DNA from: Bacillus sp. SM2101
GTDB lineage: Bacteria > Bacillota > Bacilli > Bacillales > SM2101
Length of the DNA: 64,000 nucleotides
Assembly: GCF_018588585.1 (NCBI RefSeq)
Contig: NZ_JAEUFG010000011.1
Coordinates: 118,872 to 182,871, forward strand
Direction: 5' to 3'
Part shown: positions 28,168 to 36,531 of the stretch, piece after piece
Layout: every line of letters begins with the position of its first letter
How positions within the stretch are numbered: the first letter of the stretch is position 1
Position numbers and translations under genes: made by a program
The notes under the pieces: generated by a model
What the model saw: the letters and a program-made list of their open reading frames with translations, nothing else
The model's database searches: none
What the model was told of the DNA's origin: nothing

Positions 28168-29406
28168 ATGAACGCTGAGATTATAGCAGTTGGATCAGAG
28201 TTATTATTAGGGCAAATTGCGAATACAAATGCCCAATTTCTTTCGAAACAATTAGCAGAGCTAGGAATTAATGTTTATTTTCATACTGTAGTTGGGGATA
28301 ATCAAGATCGATTAAAAAGGGTTGTTGAAACTGCAAAACAGCGGTCAAAATTAATTATCTTTACTGGAGGGTTAGGCCCAACAAAAGACGATCTAACTAA
28401 GGAAACGATGGCATCAATGCTACAGCAACAGCTAGTCATACATGAAAAGTCGCTTAAGAGAATTGAAGCGTACTATGAAAAAGTAAATCGTAAAATGACA
28501 GACAATAACAAAAAGCAAGCTGTTATTCTAGAAAATGCAACGGTATTGCTTAATGACCATGGGATGGCACCAGGAATGGCTATAACGAAGGATCGTGTCA
28601 CATATATGCTATTGCCAGGTCCTCCAATGGAAATGCAACCAATGTTTTTGAAATACGGGACAGAATATCTCAATAACCTGTTAGGTGTTCGGGAAAGAAT
28701 CATATCTCGCGTATTAAGGTTCTTTGGAATTGGTGAGTCTAAGTTGGAAACTGAGATTGAAGATTTGATTGATAAGCAAGTGAATCCGACGATTGCTCCG
28801 TTAGCATCTAACTTTGAAGTTAAACTTCGATTGACAGCTAAACATTCCTCAGTAGACATAGCTAATGAGCTTCTTGATGATACAGAACAAGAAATACTAA
28901 GTCGTGTCGGTCAATATTTTTATGGCTATGAAAACACCTCACTATTAGAACATGCGGTTGCTGTTTTACAAGAAAAAAAACTGACGATTGCAAGCGCTGA
29001 AAGTTTAACTGGAGGCATGTTTATGAGTGAGTTAATAGCTGTTCCTGGTTCTTCATCTGTAGTCAAAGGTGGAATTGTAGCTTATACGAATGATATGAAG
29101 GAAACATTACTCAATGTTAACCGAGCGACACTTATACAGGAAGGTGCCGTCAGTAAAGAGTGTGCACAACAAATGGCTGGGCATGTGAGGAAATCATGTA
29201 ACTCTGACTGTGGAATTAGCTTTACTGGAGTTGCTGGGCCACAAAGCGTGGAAGGTAAAGATGTAGGGACGGTCTTTATAGGACTTTCTATCAAAGATCA
29301 TCCTACAGAAGTTTATTCATTGAAATTAGCTGGTTCTAGACAAATGATTAGAGAAAGAGCTATTAAATATGGATACTATTATTTACTCAAACAATTGAAA
29401 AAATAA
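28168..29406 (+). CDS. cinA: CinA-like nicotinamide-nucleotide amidase
   Basis: 412-residue CinA. The N-terminal MoCF-like domain begins [20 protein letters not shown] and includes [11 protein letters not shown]. The C-terminal PncC/CinA deamidase domain has the catalytic AESLTGGM and TGVAGP. In other bacteria it recycles pyridine nucleotides; in Firmicutes it is often co-expressed with recA in competence. The start is ATG 28168 with GGGGGGATG upstream. It lies 330 bp before recA, which has its own promoter. Confidence 0.92.
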   Translation: MNAEIIAVGSELLLGQIANTNAQFLSKQLAELGINVYFHTVVGDNQDRLKRVVETAKQRSKLIIFTGGLGPTKDDLTKETMASMLQQQLVIHEKSLKRIEAYYEKVNRKMTDNNKKQAVILENATVLLNDHGMAPGMAITKDRVTYMLLPGPPMEMQPMFLKYGTEYLNNLLGVRERIISRVLRFFGIGESKLETEIEDLIDKQVNPTIAPLASNFEVKLRLTAKHSSVDIANELLDDTEQEILSRVGQYFYGYENTSLLEHAVAVLQEKKLTIASAESLTGGMFMSELIAVPGSSSVVKGGIVAYTNDMKETLLNVNRATLIQEGAVSKECAQQMAGHVRKSCNSDCGISFTGVAGPQSVEGKDVGTVFIGLSIKDHPTEVYSLKLAGSRQMIRERAIKYGYYYLLKQLKK

Positions 29407-29439
29407 TAAGGCATGGGCTGCCCAACTTTTTTTAGTTTC

Positions 29440-29574
29440 TATGAATTAAAATATAAACACGAATATAATTAGTATGATGGCATCTTTTCTGCTAAAAGCG
29501 ATGACTGTGTAGTAAAACGATATTTTTTTCTATCAGTTAAGGAACTATAGCCATGAAATATACGAAAAGAACCT
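29440..29574 (+). repeat. Dispersed repeat copy (plus, left end unclear)
   Basis: TGATGGCATCTTTTCTGCTA in the centre and ATATACGAAAAGAACCT at the right end. It occupies the cinA-recA gap upstream of the LexA box. Confidence 0.7.
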
Positions 29575-29650
29575 AAGTCTTAGATCCCCTAATCTACTTT
29601 ACAGAACAATGTTCTAGTTTGCCTGATTGAGTTCACTTTTGAATAAAAAA

Positions 29651-29664
29651 CGAATAGATGTTCG
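29651..29664. promoter_or_regulatory. LexA (DinR) box upstream of recA
   Basis: CGAATAGATGTTCG fits the Gram-positive SOS box CGAAC-N4-GTTCG with one deviation (T for C in the left arm). It lies 9 bp upstream of the recA -35, as expected for SOS repression of recA. Confidence 0.85.
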
Positions 29665-29672
29665 TTTTTTGC

Positions 29673-29701
29673 TTGGCAAATGTCTAAAAACAAGGTATAG
29701 T
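29673..29701 (+). promoter_or_regulatory. recA promoter (sigma-A)
   Basis: TTGGCA at 29673-29678, a 17-bp spacer and TATAGT at 29696-29701, 34 bp before the start codon and adjacent to the LexA box. Confidence 0.82.
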
Positions 29702-29734
29702 ATAAAGTAGTAATGGAGATGAGGAGGAATAAAT

Positions 29735-30775
29735 GTGAGTGATCGTCAAGCTGCATTAGATATGGCGTTAAAACAAATAGAAAAACAATTTGGTAAAGGA
29801 TCAATAATGAAGTTAGGTGAACAATCGGAACGTCAAATATCTACCGTTCCTAGTGGTTCATTAGCATTGGATGTTGCGCTTGGAGCAGGTGGTTATCCAC
29901 GTGGTCGTATCGTTGAAATATACGGACCTGAAAGCTCTGGTAAAACAACAGTTGCTCTTCATGCGATTGCTGAAGTGCAAGAACAAGGTGGTCAAGCTGC
30001 ATTTATCGATGCTGAGCATGCGTTAGACCCTATTTATGCACAAAAGCTAGGTGTTAACATAGATGAACTATTGCTATCTCAACCTGATACAGGTGAACAG
30101 GCGTTAGAGATTGCTGAAGCACTTGTTAGAAGTGGTGCTGTTGATATTGTTGTCATAGATTCGGTTGCTGCACTCGTTCCAAAAGCGGAAATTGAAGGGG
30201 AGATGGGAGACGCTCATGTTGGCTTACAAGCACGTCTCATGTCTCAAGCCTTACGTAAGCTCTCAGGAGCAATAAATAAATCTAAAACGATTGCTATTTT
30301 CATTAACCAAATTCGTGAGAAGGTTGGTGTGATGTTCGGAAATCCGGAAACTACACCTGGTGGTCGAGCGTTAAAGTTTTATTCTTCAGTACGTTTAGAG
30401 GTTCGTAGAGCTGAACAATTGAAGCAAGGAAATGATATCGTAGGTAATAAAACGAAATTAAAAGTTGTAAAGAATAAAATTGCACCTCCGTTTAAAATAG
30501 CAGAGGTTGATATTATGTATGGTGAAGGAATTTCCAGAGAGGGAGAAATTCTTGATATGGGTTCTGAGCTCGATATTGTCCAGAAGAGCGGATCTTGGTA
30601 CTCGTTTGAAGGTGAACGTCTAGGACAAGGACGAGAAAACGCTAAACAATTCTTAATGGAGAATGTGGACATATCAAAACAGATTCACGAACAAATTCGA
30701 GAACACTACGGCCTAAACAATACGACAGAGACGGTAGGCGACGATTCTCAAAATGAACTCGAATTCAAAGAGTAA
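29735..30775 (+). CDS. recA: Recombinase RecA
   Basis: DNA strand-exchange ATPase and SOS co-protease. 346 residues, full length, with Walker A GPESSGKT at 64-71, DAEHALDP, Walker [21 protein letters not shown] and the L2 region [19 protein letters not shown]. The C-terminus is acidic. The start is GTG 29735 (GAGGAGGAATAAAT upstream). The ATG two bases earlier would give an immediate TGA. It is controlled by the LexA box at 29651 and ends at a strong terminator. Confidence 0.98.
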   Translation: MSDRQAALDMALKQIEKQFGKGSIMKLGEQSERQISTVPSGSLALDVALGAGGYPRGRIVEIYGPESSGKTTVALHAIAEVQEQGGQAAFIDAEHALDPIYAQKLGVNIDELLLSQPDTGEQALEIAEALVRSGAVDIVVIDSVAALVPKAEIEGEMGDAHVGLQARLMSQALRKLSGAINKSKTIAIFINQIREKVGVMFGNPETTPGGRALKFYSSVRLEVRRAEQLKQGNDIVGNKTKLKVVKNKIAPPFKIAEVDIMYGEGISREGEILDMGSELDIVQKSGSWYSFEGERLGQGRENAKQFLMENVDISKQIHEQIREHYGLNNTTETVGDDSQNELEFKE

Positions 30776-30790
30776 ACAACATAAGCTCTA

Positions 30791-30825
30791 AAAGAAGGAT
30801 ACTTCATGTAGTATCCTTCTTTTTC
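30791..30825 (+). terminator. Terminator of recA
   Basis: A 13-bp perfect stem (AAAGAAGGATACT / AGTATCCTTCTTT), loop TCATGT, then T's. Confidence 0.95.
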
Positions 30826-30831
30826 ATTTAG

Positions 30832-30994
30832 TCTGTATTCGCATTAATTGTTGCTATTCTTAAAAAGAGCTAAACACAAATATAGCTATCGTTCGGGGCA
30901 TCTTTTCTTCTCAAAGATTATGGAAGTCATATAAAACACATCAGTTATTTAAATGTAAGTGAAAAAATGCAACAAAGTTTACGAAAAGGACCTT
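30832..30994 (+). repeat. Dispersed repeat copy (plus, near complete)
   Basis: TCTGTATTCGCATTAATTGT then TGC at the left, GGGGCATCTTTTCTTCTCAA in the centre, and TGCAACAAAGTTTACGAAAA then GGACCTT at the right. Confidence 0.88.
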
Positions 30995-31050
30995 CATTTT
31001 ATCATTAGTTCTATTCAATAGCTTTCAACATCAGGACATAGTATGATAAA

Positions 31051-31190
31051 TCACCTACCAATTTATAAGGTGGTAGGGCCAAGGTTTGAAGAAAGTCTGT
31101 CGCTGTTCAAGTCAAGGTTTGTGCGCTCTCTTCCAATATTAAGGAAAGATGGCAGTGGCAGGCCTTGACAATAAAATTACCCACCTTTAC
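31051..31190 (+). other. Possible structured RNA region between recA and rny
   Basis: The 770-bp recA-rny gap holds no gene. Besides the repeat it has nested complementary segments: CCTACCA near 31053 with TGGTAGG at 31071-31077, AAGGTGG at 31067-31073 with CCACCTT at 31181-31187, and GTCAAGG at 31111-31117 with CCTTGAC at 31163-31169. The first two are mutually exclusive, so the region could switch structures. No known RNA family is recognised. The rest of the gap (31200-31530) shows nothing I can name. Confidence 0.35.
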
Positions 31191-31543
31191 AATTAGTATG
31201 TATATTATACATGTTTGTTAATATTACAATTGTTACTATTTAGAATTTTTTCAAACAAAATTGGAGGACAGATAGGAAGAAGGAGCGATCGGTTGGTGTC
31301 AGGTACAAGTGCAATGAAATAGTTGCCTCGTACTAATGAAGCACACGATGAAATTACTTGTGTAGGTAGTTAACAATAAATTACCAACGATATTGAGTAA
31401 ATTCACAGTCTTTTTCCAGGCTTATAACAGCCTCTAGTATTGGAACTTGAAAAGCCATTGTGCATGTTGGAATTTATTAAGGGAAATTACATGCCGACAG
31501 TTTGAATCTAGCAAGAAACAAGTATATAGCAAGAGGAGGTGAA

Positions 31544-33112
31544 ATGATGGACGAACCCATTATCGTCATCGCCATTTTGCTTGCCATAGTCGGTGCAGTT
31601 GTTGTTCTTTATATCTCACTTGTTCGTAAATCTAATGAGGCGAAAATCACAAGCGCAAAAAGCGCTGCTGAACAAATTATTAACGATGCAAATCGAGAGG
31701 CTGATGCGCTTAAAAAAGAAGCGCTTCTTGAGGCAAAGGATGAAATCCACAAACTTCGAACAGAAGCAGAAAAAGAAATTCGTGATCGAAGAAGCGAACT
31801 AAAAAAACAAGAAAATCGGTTAATGCATAAGGAAGAGAATCTTGATCGTAAGGATGAATCTTTATCTAAGCGAGAGAGTGTGTTAGAAAAAAAGGAGGAT
31901 TCTCTAGGTCAAAGACAACAGCATATTGAAGAGATGGAAAGCAAAGTGGAAATGATGTTTAACAAACAACGTACAGAGCTTGAACGTATTTCTAGTTTGA
32001 CACGTGAGGAAGCGAAACAAATCATTCTTGGCAATGTTGAAAAAGAGCTCGCACACGATGTTGCGATTACGATCAAAGAAGCAGAAAGTCGCGCTAAAGA
32101 AGAAGCTGATAAAAAGGCAAAAAACATTTTATCATTAGCCATTCAACGTTGTGCGGCTGATCATGTAGCGGAATCTACAGTTTCTGTCGTAAATCTGCCT
32201 AATGATGAAATGAAAGGACGAATCATTGGTCGGGAAGGTAGAAATATTCGAACTCTAGAAACGTTAACAGGTATTGATTTGATCATCGATGATACACCTG
32301 AAGCAGTGATTTTATCAGGCTTCGATCCGATTCGACGTGAAACGGCTCGCATTGCTTTAGATAAGCTTGTTCAAGATGGACGTATTCATCCAGCTCGTAT
32401 TGAAGAAATGGTTGAAAAATCGAGAAGAGAAGTGGATGAATATATTCGTGAAATTGGTGAACAAACGACATTTGAAGTAGGTGTACATGGGCTCCATCCA
32501 GATTTAATCAAAATATTAGGTCGACTTAAGTACCGAACGAGTTATGGTCAAAACGTGTTGAAGCATTCAATGGAAGTCGCTTACTTGTCAGGGTTGTTGG
32601 CAGCTGAGTTAGGTGAGGATGAGTTATTAGCTCGTCGAGCAGGCTTACTTCATGATATTGGTAAGGCTATAGATCATGAGGTAGAAGGTAGTCATGTTGA
32701 AATTGGTGTAGAACTAGCTATGAAATACAAAGAGCATCCAATTGTTATTAATAGTATAGCTTCACACCATGGTGATACAGAGCCTACTTCTATTATTGCG
32801 GTATTAGTGGCTGCTGCCGATGCATTATCTGCAGCGAGACCTGGAGCAAGAAGTGAAACACTTGAAAACTATATAAGACGTCTCGAAAAGCTTGAAGAGA
32901 TTTCTGAATCATTTGATGGTGTTGAGAAATCATTTGCAATTCAGGCGGGGCGTGAAGTTCGAATTATGGTTAAACCAGATTCGATTGATGATCTGGAAGC
33001 TCATCGATTAGCTCGTGAGATTAGAAAGAAAATCGAAGATGAGCTCGATTACCCAGGTCACATAAAAGTGACAGTGATTCGGGAAACACGAGCTGTCGAA
33101 TATGCAAAATAA
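31544..33112 (+). CDS. rny: Ribonuclease Y
   Basis: Membrane-anchored endoribonuclease that starts bulk mRNA decay. 522 residues: an N-terminal membrane helix ([19 protein letters not shown]), a long Lys/Glu coiled coil to about residue 190, a KH RNA-binding domain ([16 protein letters not shown]) and an HD metal domain ([10 protein letters not shown]). ATG 31544 follows GAGGAGGTG; the next ATG (31547) is equally possible. An open frame upstream to 31502 is not needed. It is followed by a terminator overlapping the stop codon. Confidence 0.96.
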   Translation: MMDEPIIVIAILLAIVGAVVVLYISLVRKSNEAKITSAKSAAEQIINDANREADALKKEALLEAKDEIHKLRTEAEKEIRDRRSELKKQENRLMHKEENLDRKDESLSKRESVLEKKEDSLGQRQQHIEEMESKVEMMFNKQRTELERISSLTREEAKQIILGNVEKELAHDVAITIKEAESRAKEEADKKAKNILSLAIQRCAADHVAESTVSVVNLPNDEMKGRIIGREGRNIRTLETLTGIDLIIDDTPEAVILSGFDPIRRETARIALDKLVQDGRIHPARIEEMVEKSRREVDEYIREIGEQTTFEVGVHGLHPDLIKILGRLKYRTSYGQNVLKHSMEVAYLSGLLAAELGEDELLARRAGLLHDIGKAIDHEVEGSHVEIGVELAMKYKEHPIVINSIASHHGDTEPTSIIAVLVAAADALSAARPGARSETLENYIRRLEKLEEISESFDGVEKSFAIQAGREVRIMVKPDSIDDLEAHRLAREIRKKIEDELDYPGHIKVTVIRETRAVEYAK

Positions 33113-33139
33113 AGTGGTTTTTACCACTTTATTTTTTTT
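33111..33139 (+). terminator. Terminator of rny
   Basis: AAAGTGGT at 33111-33118 pairs with ACCACTTT at 33123-33130, followed by ATTTTTTTT. It includes the last bases of the stop codon. Confidence 0.92.
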
Positions 33140-33189
33140 GTTTTGGCAAAACTGATAATAAATTGTACAAATATAAAGGGGTCGAAAAA

Positions 33190-33984
33190 ATGAAAATATT
33201 ATTTATTGGAGATGTAGTTGGCTCACCAGGAAGAGATATGGTTAATGAATATGTTCCTAAATTAAAAAAGAAATACCTCCCTTCAGTCACTATTATTAAT
33301 GGTGAAAATGCAGCAGGGGGTAAAGGGATAACTGAAAAAATATACCACGGTTTTATTAAGGCTGGAGCACAAGCGGTTACACTTGGTAATCATACGTGGG
33401 ATAACAGAGATATATTTGAGTTTATTGACTCTGCGAAATACATGATACGCCCTGCAAATTTTCCAGAAGGTGTACCAGGTATAGGCATCGTTTATATCCC
33501 TTGTGAAGGTCGTGAGGTAGCCATTATTAATTTACAAGGAAGGACATTTTTAAATCCAAATGACTGCCCATTTACAAAGGCAGATGAATTAATTGAAGAA
33601 GCAAGAAAGCGAACCAAAATCATTTTTGTAGATTTTCACGCGGAAGCCACGAGTGAAAAACAAGCAATGGGTTGGTATTTAGATGGAAGGGTATCTGCTG
33701 TTGTAGGAACGCATACACATGTGCAAACGGCCGATCATCGCATACTACCGCAAGGTTCTGCATATATAACTGACGTAGGTATGACAGGTCCATATGATGG
33801 AATATTAGGTGTTGACAGAGAAGCAGTTTTGAAGCGTTTTTTGACTAATCTCCCTGTTCGGTTTGAAGTAACCGATGGAAGAGCTCAACTTAATGCTGTA
33901 GTCATTGATATTGACAACAAAACGGGTAGAGCTAAAGGGATTAAAAACATTATTATTAATGATGATCATCCATTCTTTGATTAA
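33190..33984 (+). CDS. ymdB: Metallophosphoesterase YmdB
   Basis: 264-residue calcineurin-like phosphodiesterase. Metal-site motifs are FIGDVVGSPGRD, INGENAAGG, LGNHTWDN and VGTHTHVQTAD. In B. subtilis YmdB is a cyclic-nucleotide phosphodiesterase affecting biofilm and sporulation decisions and is tied to RNase Y activity. Its place directly after rny is conserved. I chose ATG 33190 with AAAGGGGTCG upstream. Confidence 0.93.
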   Translation: MKILFIGDVVGSPGRDMVNEYVPKLKKKYLPSVTIINGENAAGGKGITEKIYHGFIKAGAQAVTLGNHTWDNRDIFEFIDSAKYMIRPANFPEGVPGIGIVYIPCEGREVAIINLQGRTFLNPNDCPFTKADELIEEARKRTKIIFVDFHAEATSEKQAMGWYLDGRVSAVVGTHTHVQTADHRILPQGSAYITDVGMTGPYDGILGVDREAVLKRFLTNLPVRFEVTDGRAQLNAVVIDIDNKTGRAKGIKNIIINDDHPFFD

Positions 33985-33994
33985 ATTTTTACAT

Positions 33995-34155
33995 AAGGCT
34001 CTTTTCGTTAACTTTGTCTTTTTTCATTAATTGTATAAACCCTGATGTGTATATGTGATTGGAACAGTCCTTAGAGAAGAAAAGATGCCCCGTTTGCTAG
34101 ATCTACACGTGTTTATAATTTGGGACGTAAAGAACTATTATTGCGAAAACTCTTT
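33995..34155 (-). repeat. Dispersed repeat, first of three tandem minus copies
   Basis: AAGGCTCTTTTCGTTAACTT at the left, AGAGAAGAAAAGATGCCCCG in the centre and TATTGCGAAAACTCTT at the right. It starts 10 bp after the ymdB stop. Confidence 0.85.
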
Positions 34156-34159
34156 AACT

Positions 34160-34322
34160 AAGGCTCTTTTCGTCAACTCTGTCGCTGTTGTTATCAAATT
34201 AGTACCATTAAAAGTGGTTATATATGTTAGTCATTGTTGTACAGAAGAAAAGATGCCACAAAGGCAAGATGTATTCGTACTTATATCTTAGACGAAAAGC
34301 AACAATCAATGCGAAATAAGCT
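34160..34322 (-). repeat. Dispersed repeat, second tandem minus copy (most complete)
   Basis: AAGGCTCTTTTCGTCAACTC then TGTCGC at the left, ACAGAAGAAAAGATGCCACA in the centre, and AAGCAACAATCAATGCGAAA then TAAGCTT at the right. Both arms are well preserved, so this is a good reference copy. Confidence 0.9.
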
Positions 34323-34446
34323 TTTCGTCAATCTTGTTGATTTTTCAAATAGGTAATATGTGATTGTTACGTTCTTACATAAAAAAACAGTAATTGAAAC
34401 GTGTTTATTTCTTAAACCGTATATTAATTATGAATTCGAAAAGGGA
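34318..34446 (-). repeat. Dispersed repeat, third tandem copy (decayed)
   Basis: Begins AAGCTTTTCGTCAATCTTGT directly at the end of the preceding copy, keeps an ACGTGTTTATTTCTTAA stretch and ends near GAATTCGAAAAGGG. The central motif is lost. Confidence 0.5.
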
Positions 34447-34565
34447 TTTATCCAGAGTTGTTGATTTGCTAGTCATTGAGCTGTAATAAAAACCTATTTT
34501 CCCAACCTTGTTTCTCCAGAAATTAAGATTTTTGTGAATTTTTTGATAAAAGATTAAAAACTTGC

Positions 34566-34591
34566 AGGAATACTATATGTGACTACTGAAT
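34566..34591 (+). promoter_or_regulatory. Sigma-H promoter of spoVS
   Basis: AGGAATA (34566-34572), a 12-bp spacer and ACTGAAT (34585-34591) fit the sigma-H consensus AGGAWWT / RNNGAAT. B. subtilis spoVS is sigma-H dependent. Confidence 0.75.
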
Positions 34592-34676
34592 ATAGTATCA
34601 ATGGGCTTATATATATATATAGAATGTTCTACTGAACACTTATCATTCACAGTAAAAAAACAAGGAGGAACTTGGA

Positions 34677-34937
34677 ATGGAAATATTAAAGGTTTCAGCA
34701 AAGTCTAGCCCTAATTCTGTGGCTGGTGCACTTGCAGGAGTACTACGAGAAAGAGGGCAAGCAGAAATTCAAGCGATTGGGGCAGGTGCATTGAATCAAG
34801 CAGTGAAAGCGGTAGCGATAGCAAGAGGTTTTGTAGCTCCAAGTGGTGTTGATCTCATTTGTATCCCAGCGTTTACGGACATCCAAATTGATGGAGAAGA
34901 ACGGACGGCAATCAAATTGATTATTGAACCTCGCTAG
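34677..34937 (+). CDS. spoVS: Stage V sporulation protein S
   Basis: 86-residue Alba-like protein needed for late sporulation and coat assembly. MEILKVSAKSSPNSVAGALA at the N-terminus and VAIARGFVAPSGVDLICIP in the middle are near-invariant in the family. ATG with AAGGAGG upstream. The sigma-H promoter lies about 90 bp upstream and a terminator follows. Confidence 0.97.
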   Translation: MEILKVSAKSSPNSVAGALAGVLRERGQAEIQAIGAGALNQAVKAVAIARGFVAPSGVDLICIPAFTDIQIDGEERTAIKLIIEPR

Positions 34938-34973
34938 GTTCATTGTTAGAATTTTACTCTAGAAGTTAGCATA

Positions 34974-35008
34974 AACCTGTTTGCGAATACTGCAAACAGG
35001 TTGTTTTT
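34974..35008 (+). terminator. Terminator of spoVS
   Basis: An 11-bp perfect stem (AACCTGTTTGC / GCAAACAGGTT), loop GAATACT, then GTTTTTA. Confidence 0.93.
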
Positions 35009-35033
35009 ATAGTATAAGAAAATACAGTTAGCT

Positions 35034-35199
35034 ACGCTTCTTTTCGCTGGACAAGTGATACGATCGTAAAGCTCCACATATGACTCCCCATCCTCAGTAG
35101 ATGATATACGCTAATAAGAAAAGATGCCATGAGGGATTAGTTTATATACTTGTAATGTGTTTGTACGAATACCGACAATCATGTTTGAGAAAACGCTTA
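35034..35199 (-). repeat. Dispersed repeat copy (minus, diverged)
   Basis: ACGCTTCTTTTCGCT at the left, AATAAGAAAAGATGCCATGA in the centre and CAATCATGTTTGAGAAAACG then CTT at the right. Confidence 0.68.
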
Positions 35200-35221
35200 T
35201 GATAAGAGAGGAGGAGCAAAA

Positions 35222-36145
35222 ATGAATATATTTGATGCACATTGCGATGTTTTATTAAAGATGTGGCTCAATCCATCTATTTCATTCGAAAATGATAAGT
35301 CATTACATATAACTTACGAGCAAATGATTGCGACAAAAAGTAAAATACAATGCTTTGCGATTTATATTCCTGAATCTGTTAGTAATATAGACAAATTTGA
35401 CGTCGCATTAGAAATGATAGATATATTTTATAATCAAATCATTGCTAAATACGATCATATTAAACTAGTTAAAACAAAAAAAGATATTAACACCTTAAAC
35501 CGCAATGAAATTGGTGCTATGTTAACACTTGAAGGGTGCGATTGTATAGGGTGGAGTATAACTAGGTTAAAAACACTACTCCAGCTAGGTGTATCTTCTG
35601 TTGGTTTAACATGGAATTATGGCAATACTGTAGCTGACGGTATATTAGAAGAGCGAGGAGCAGGGCTCTCATCATTTGGAAAAGAGGTTGTTCGAACATT
35701 AAATGATCAAAAAGTTTGGACAGATGTCTCACATTTATCAGAGCATGGATTTTGGGACGTAATGGCATTAGCGGACTATCCAATTGCATCACATTCGAAT
35801 TGTTATAAGCTTTGTGACCATCCGCGCAATTTACATAACAATCAAATTAAAGCAATGATCGAGAAAGATGGCATGATAGGTGTTACCTTCGTTCCACAGT
35901 TTTTATCCGTACACGGTCATGCAGGTATAGCAGATATATTGTTACATATAGAACATTTATGTTCTTTAGGAGGGGATAAAAACATTGGGTTTGGTTCTGA
36001 TTTCGATGGGATTTCTACAACAGTAAGAGGTATGGGAAACTTTAAGTGCTATATGCATTTAATTGAAGAATTACATAAATATTATAGCGATGAGTTAGTA
36101 AGAAGTTTTTTATATCAAAATTTTGTAGAACATTTACCTGAATAA
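35222..36145 (+). CDS. Membrane dipeptidase (M19 family)
   Basis: Zinc dipeptidase of the renal-dipeptidase/M19 family, 307 residues. Zinc-ligand positions visible: H7 and D9 in FDAHCDVL, Glu in MLTLEGCD, His in DVSHLSEHGF and ASHSNCYKLCDHPRN, and GFGSDFDGI near the C-terminus. No signal peptide is seen, so it is probably cytosolic despite the family name. It may hydrolyse dipeptides or D-amino-acid-containing peptides. Start ATG after GAGAGGAGGAGC. It stands between spoVS and the oxidoreductase genes, not as part of an obvious operon. Confidence 0.88.
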   Translation: MNIFDAHCDVLLKMWLNPSISFENDKSLHITYEQMIATKSKIQCFAIYIPESVSNIDKFDVALEMIDIFYNQIIAKYDHIKLVKTKKDINTLNRNEIGAMLTLEGCDCIGWSITRLKTLLQLGVSSVGLTWNYGNTVADGILEERGAGLSSFGKEVVRTLNDQKVWTDVSHLSEHGFWDVMALADYPIASHSNCYKLCDHPRNLHNNQIKAMIEKDGMIGVTFVPQFLSVHGHAGIADILLHIEHLCSLGGDKNIGFGSDFDGISTTVRGMGNFKCYMHLIEELHKYYSDELVRSFLYQNFVEHLPE

Positions 36146-36209
36146 TAAATGTATTTTTTCGAAAACAAAAAAATTATTCATATAATCGACAAATTTTATG
36201 TTGAAACAC

Positions 36210-36238
36210 TTGCAATTTTTTGATTATAGGTCTAGAAT
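36210..36238 (+). promoter_or_regulatory. Sigma-A promoter upstream of korAB
   Basis: TTGCAA at 36210-36215, exactly 17 bp, then TAGAAT at 36233-36238. It is about 290 bp from the korA start, implying a long leader or a second promoter. Confidence 0.55.
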
Positions 36239-36252
36239 TGTAAGCGTTTAGT
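36239..36252. promoter_or_regulatory. cre-like site (CcpA) at the korAB start region
   Basis: TGTAAGCGTTTAGT matches the catabolite-responsive element TGWAARCGYTWWCW at 13 of 14 positions and lies immediately after the -10 of the promoter above, where CcpA would block transcription. Functional role is inferred. Confidence 0.45.
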
Positions 36253-36531
36253 ACATCCAAACATTTCATAATTGTTATTCATCAAAAACATTTTAGATGA
36301 CCATATAAGTGTCTTGGTTGGAACGTGCTATAACAAATTGTACATGTTCAAAAGGGAAAGAAAATGATGAAGGTACCAATAATTTACTTGTATGCGCTTT
36401 AAATGTGTAAATACAAAATGAGCGGATATGAGGAGAATATCAAACCATTGTATGACTGAAACTTTTTGAACATTCTCAAACAAATGCTGTTAAATATATA
36501 ATATTGAACGTATTCCAAAGGGGTGTAAGAC

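Larger units (their letters stand above)
36146..36531. other. Long leader/promoter region of korAB
   Basis: 386 bp without a gene. It contains the promoter at 36210 and the cre-like site at 36239. The remainder is AT-rich with no further feature I can support. Confidence 0.55.

Noticed and set aside
29604..29614. GAAC-AAT-GTTC as a second LexA box before recA
   Set aside because: The half sites are separated by 3 bp, not the 4 bp required, and a proper box lies at 29651.
34055..34291. 78-codon plus-strand frame
   Set aside because: It spans two tandem repeat copies and has no ribosome site.
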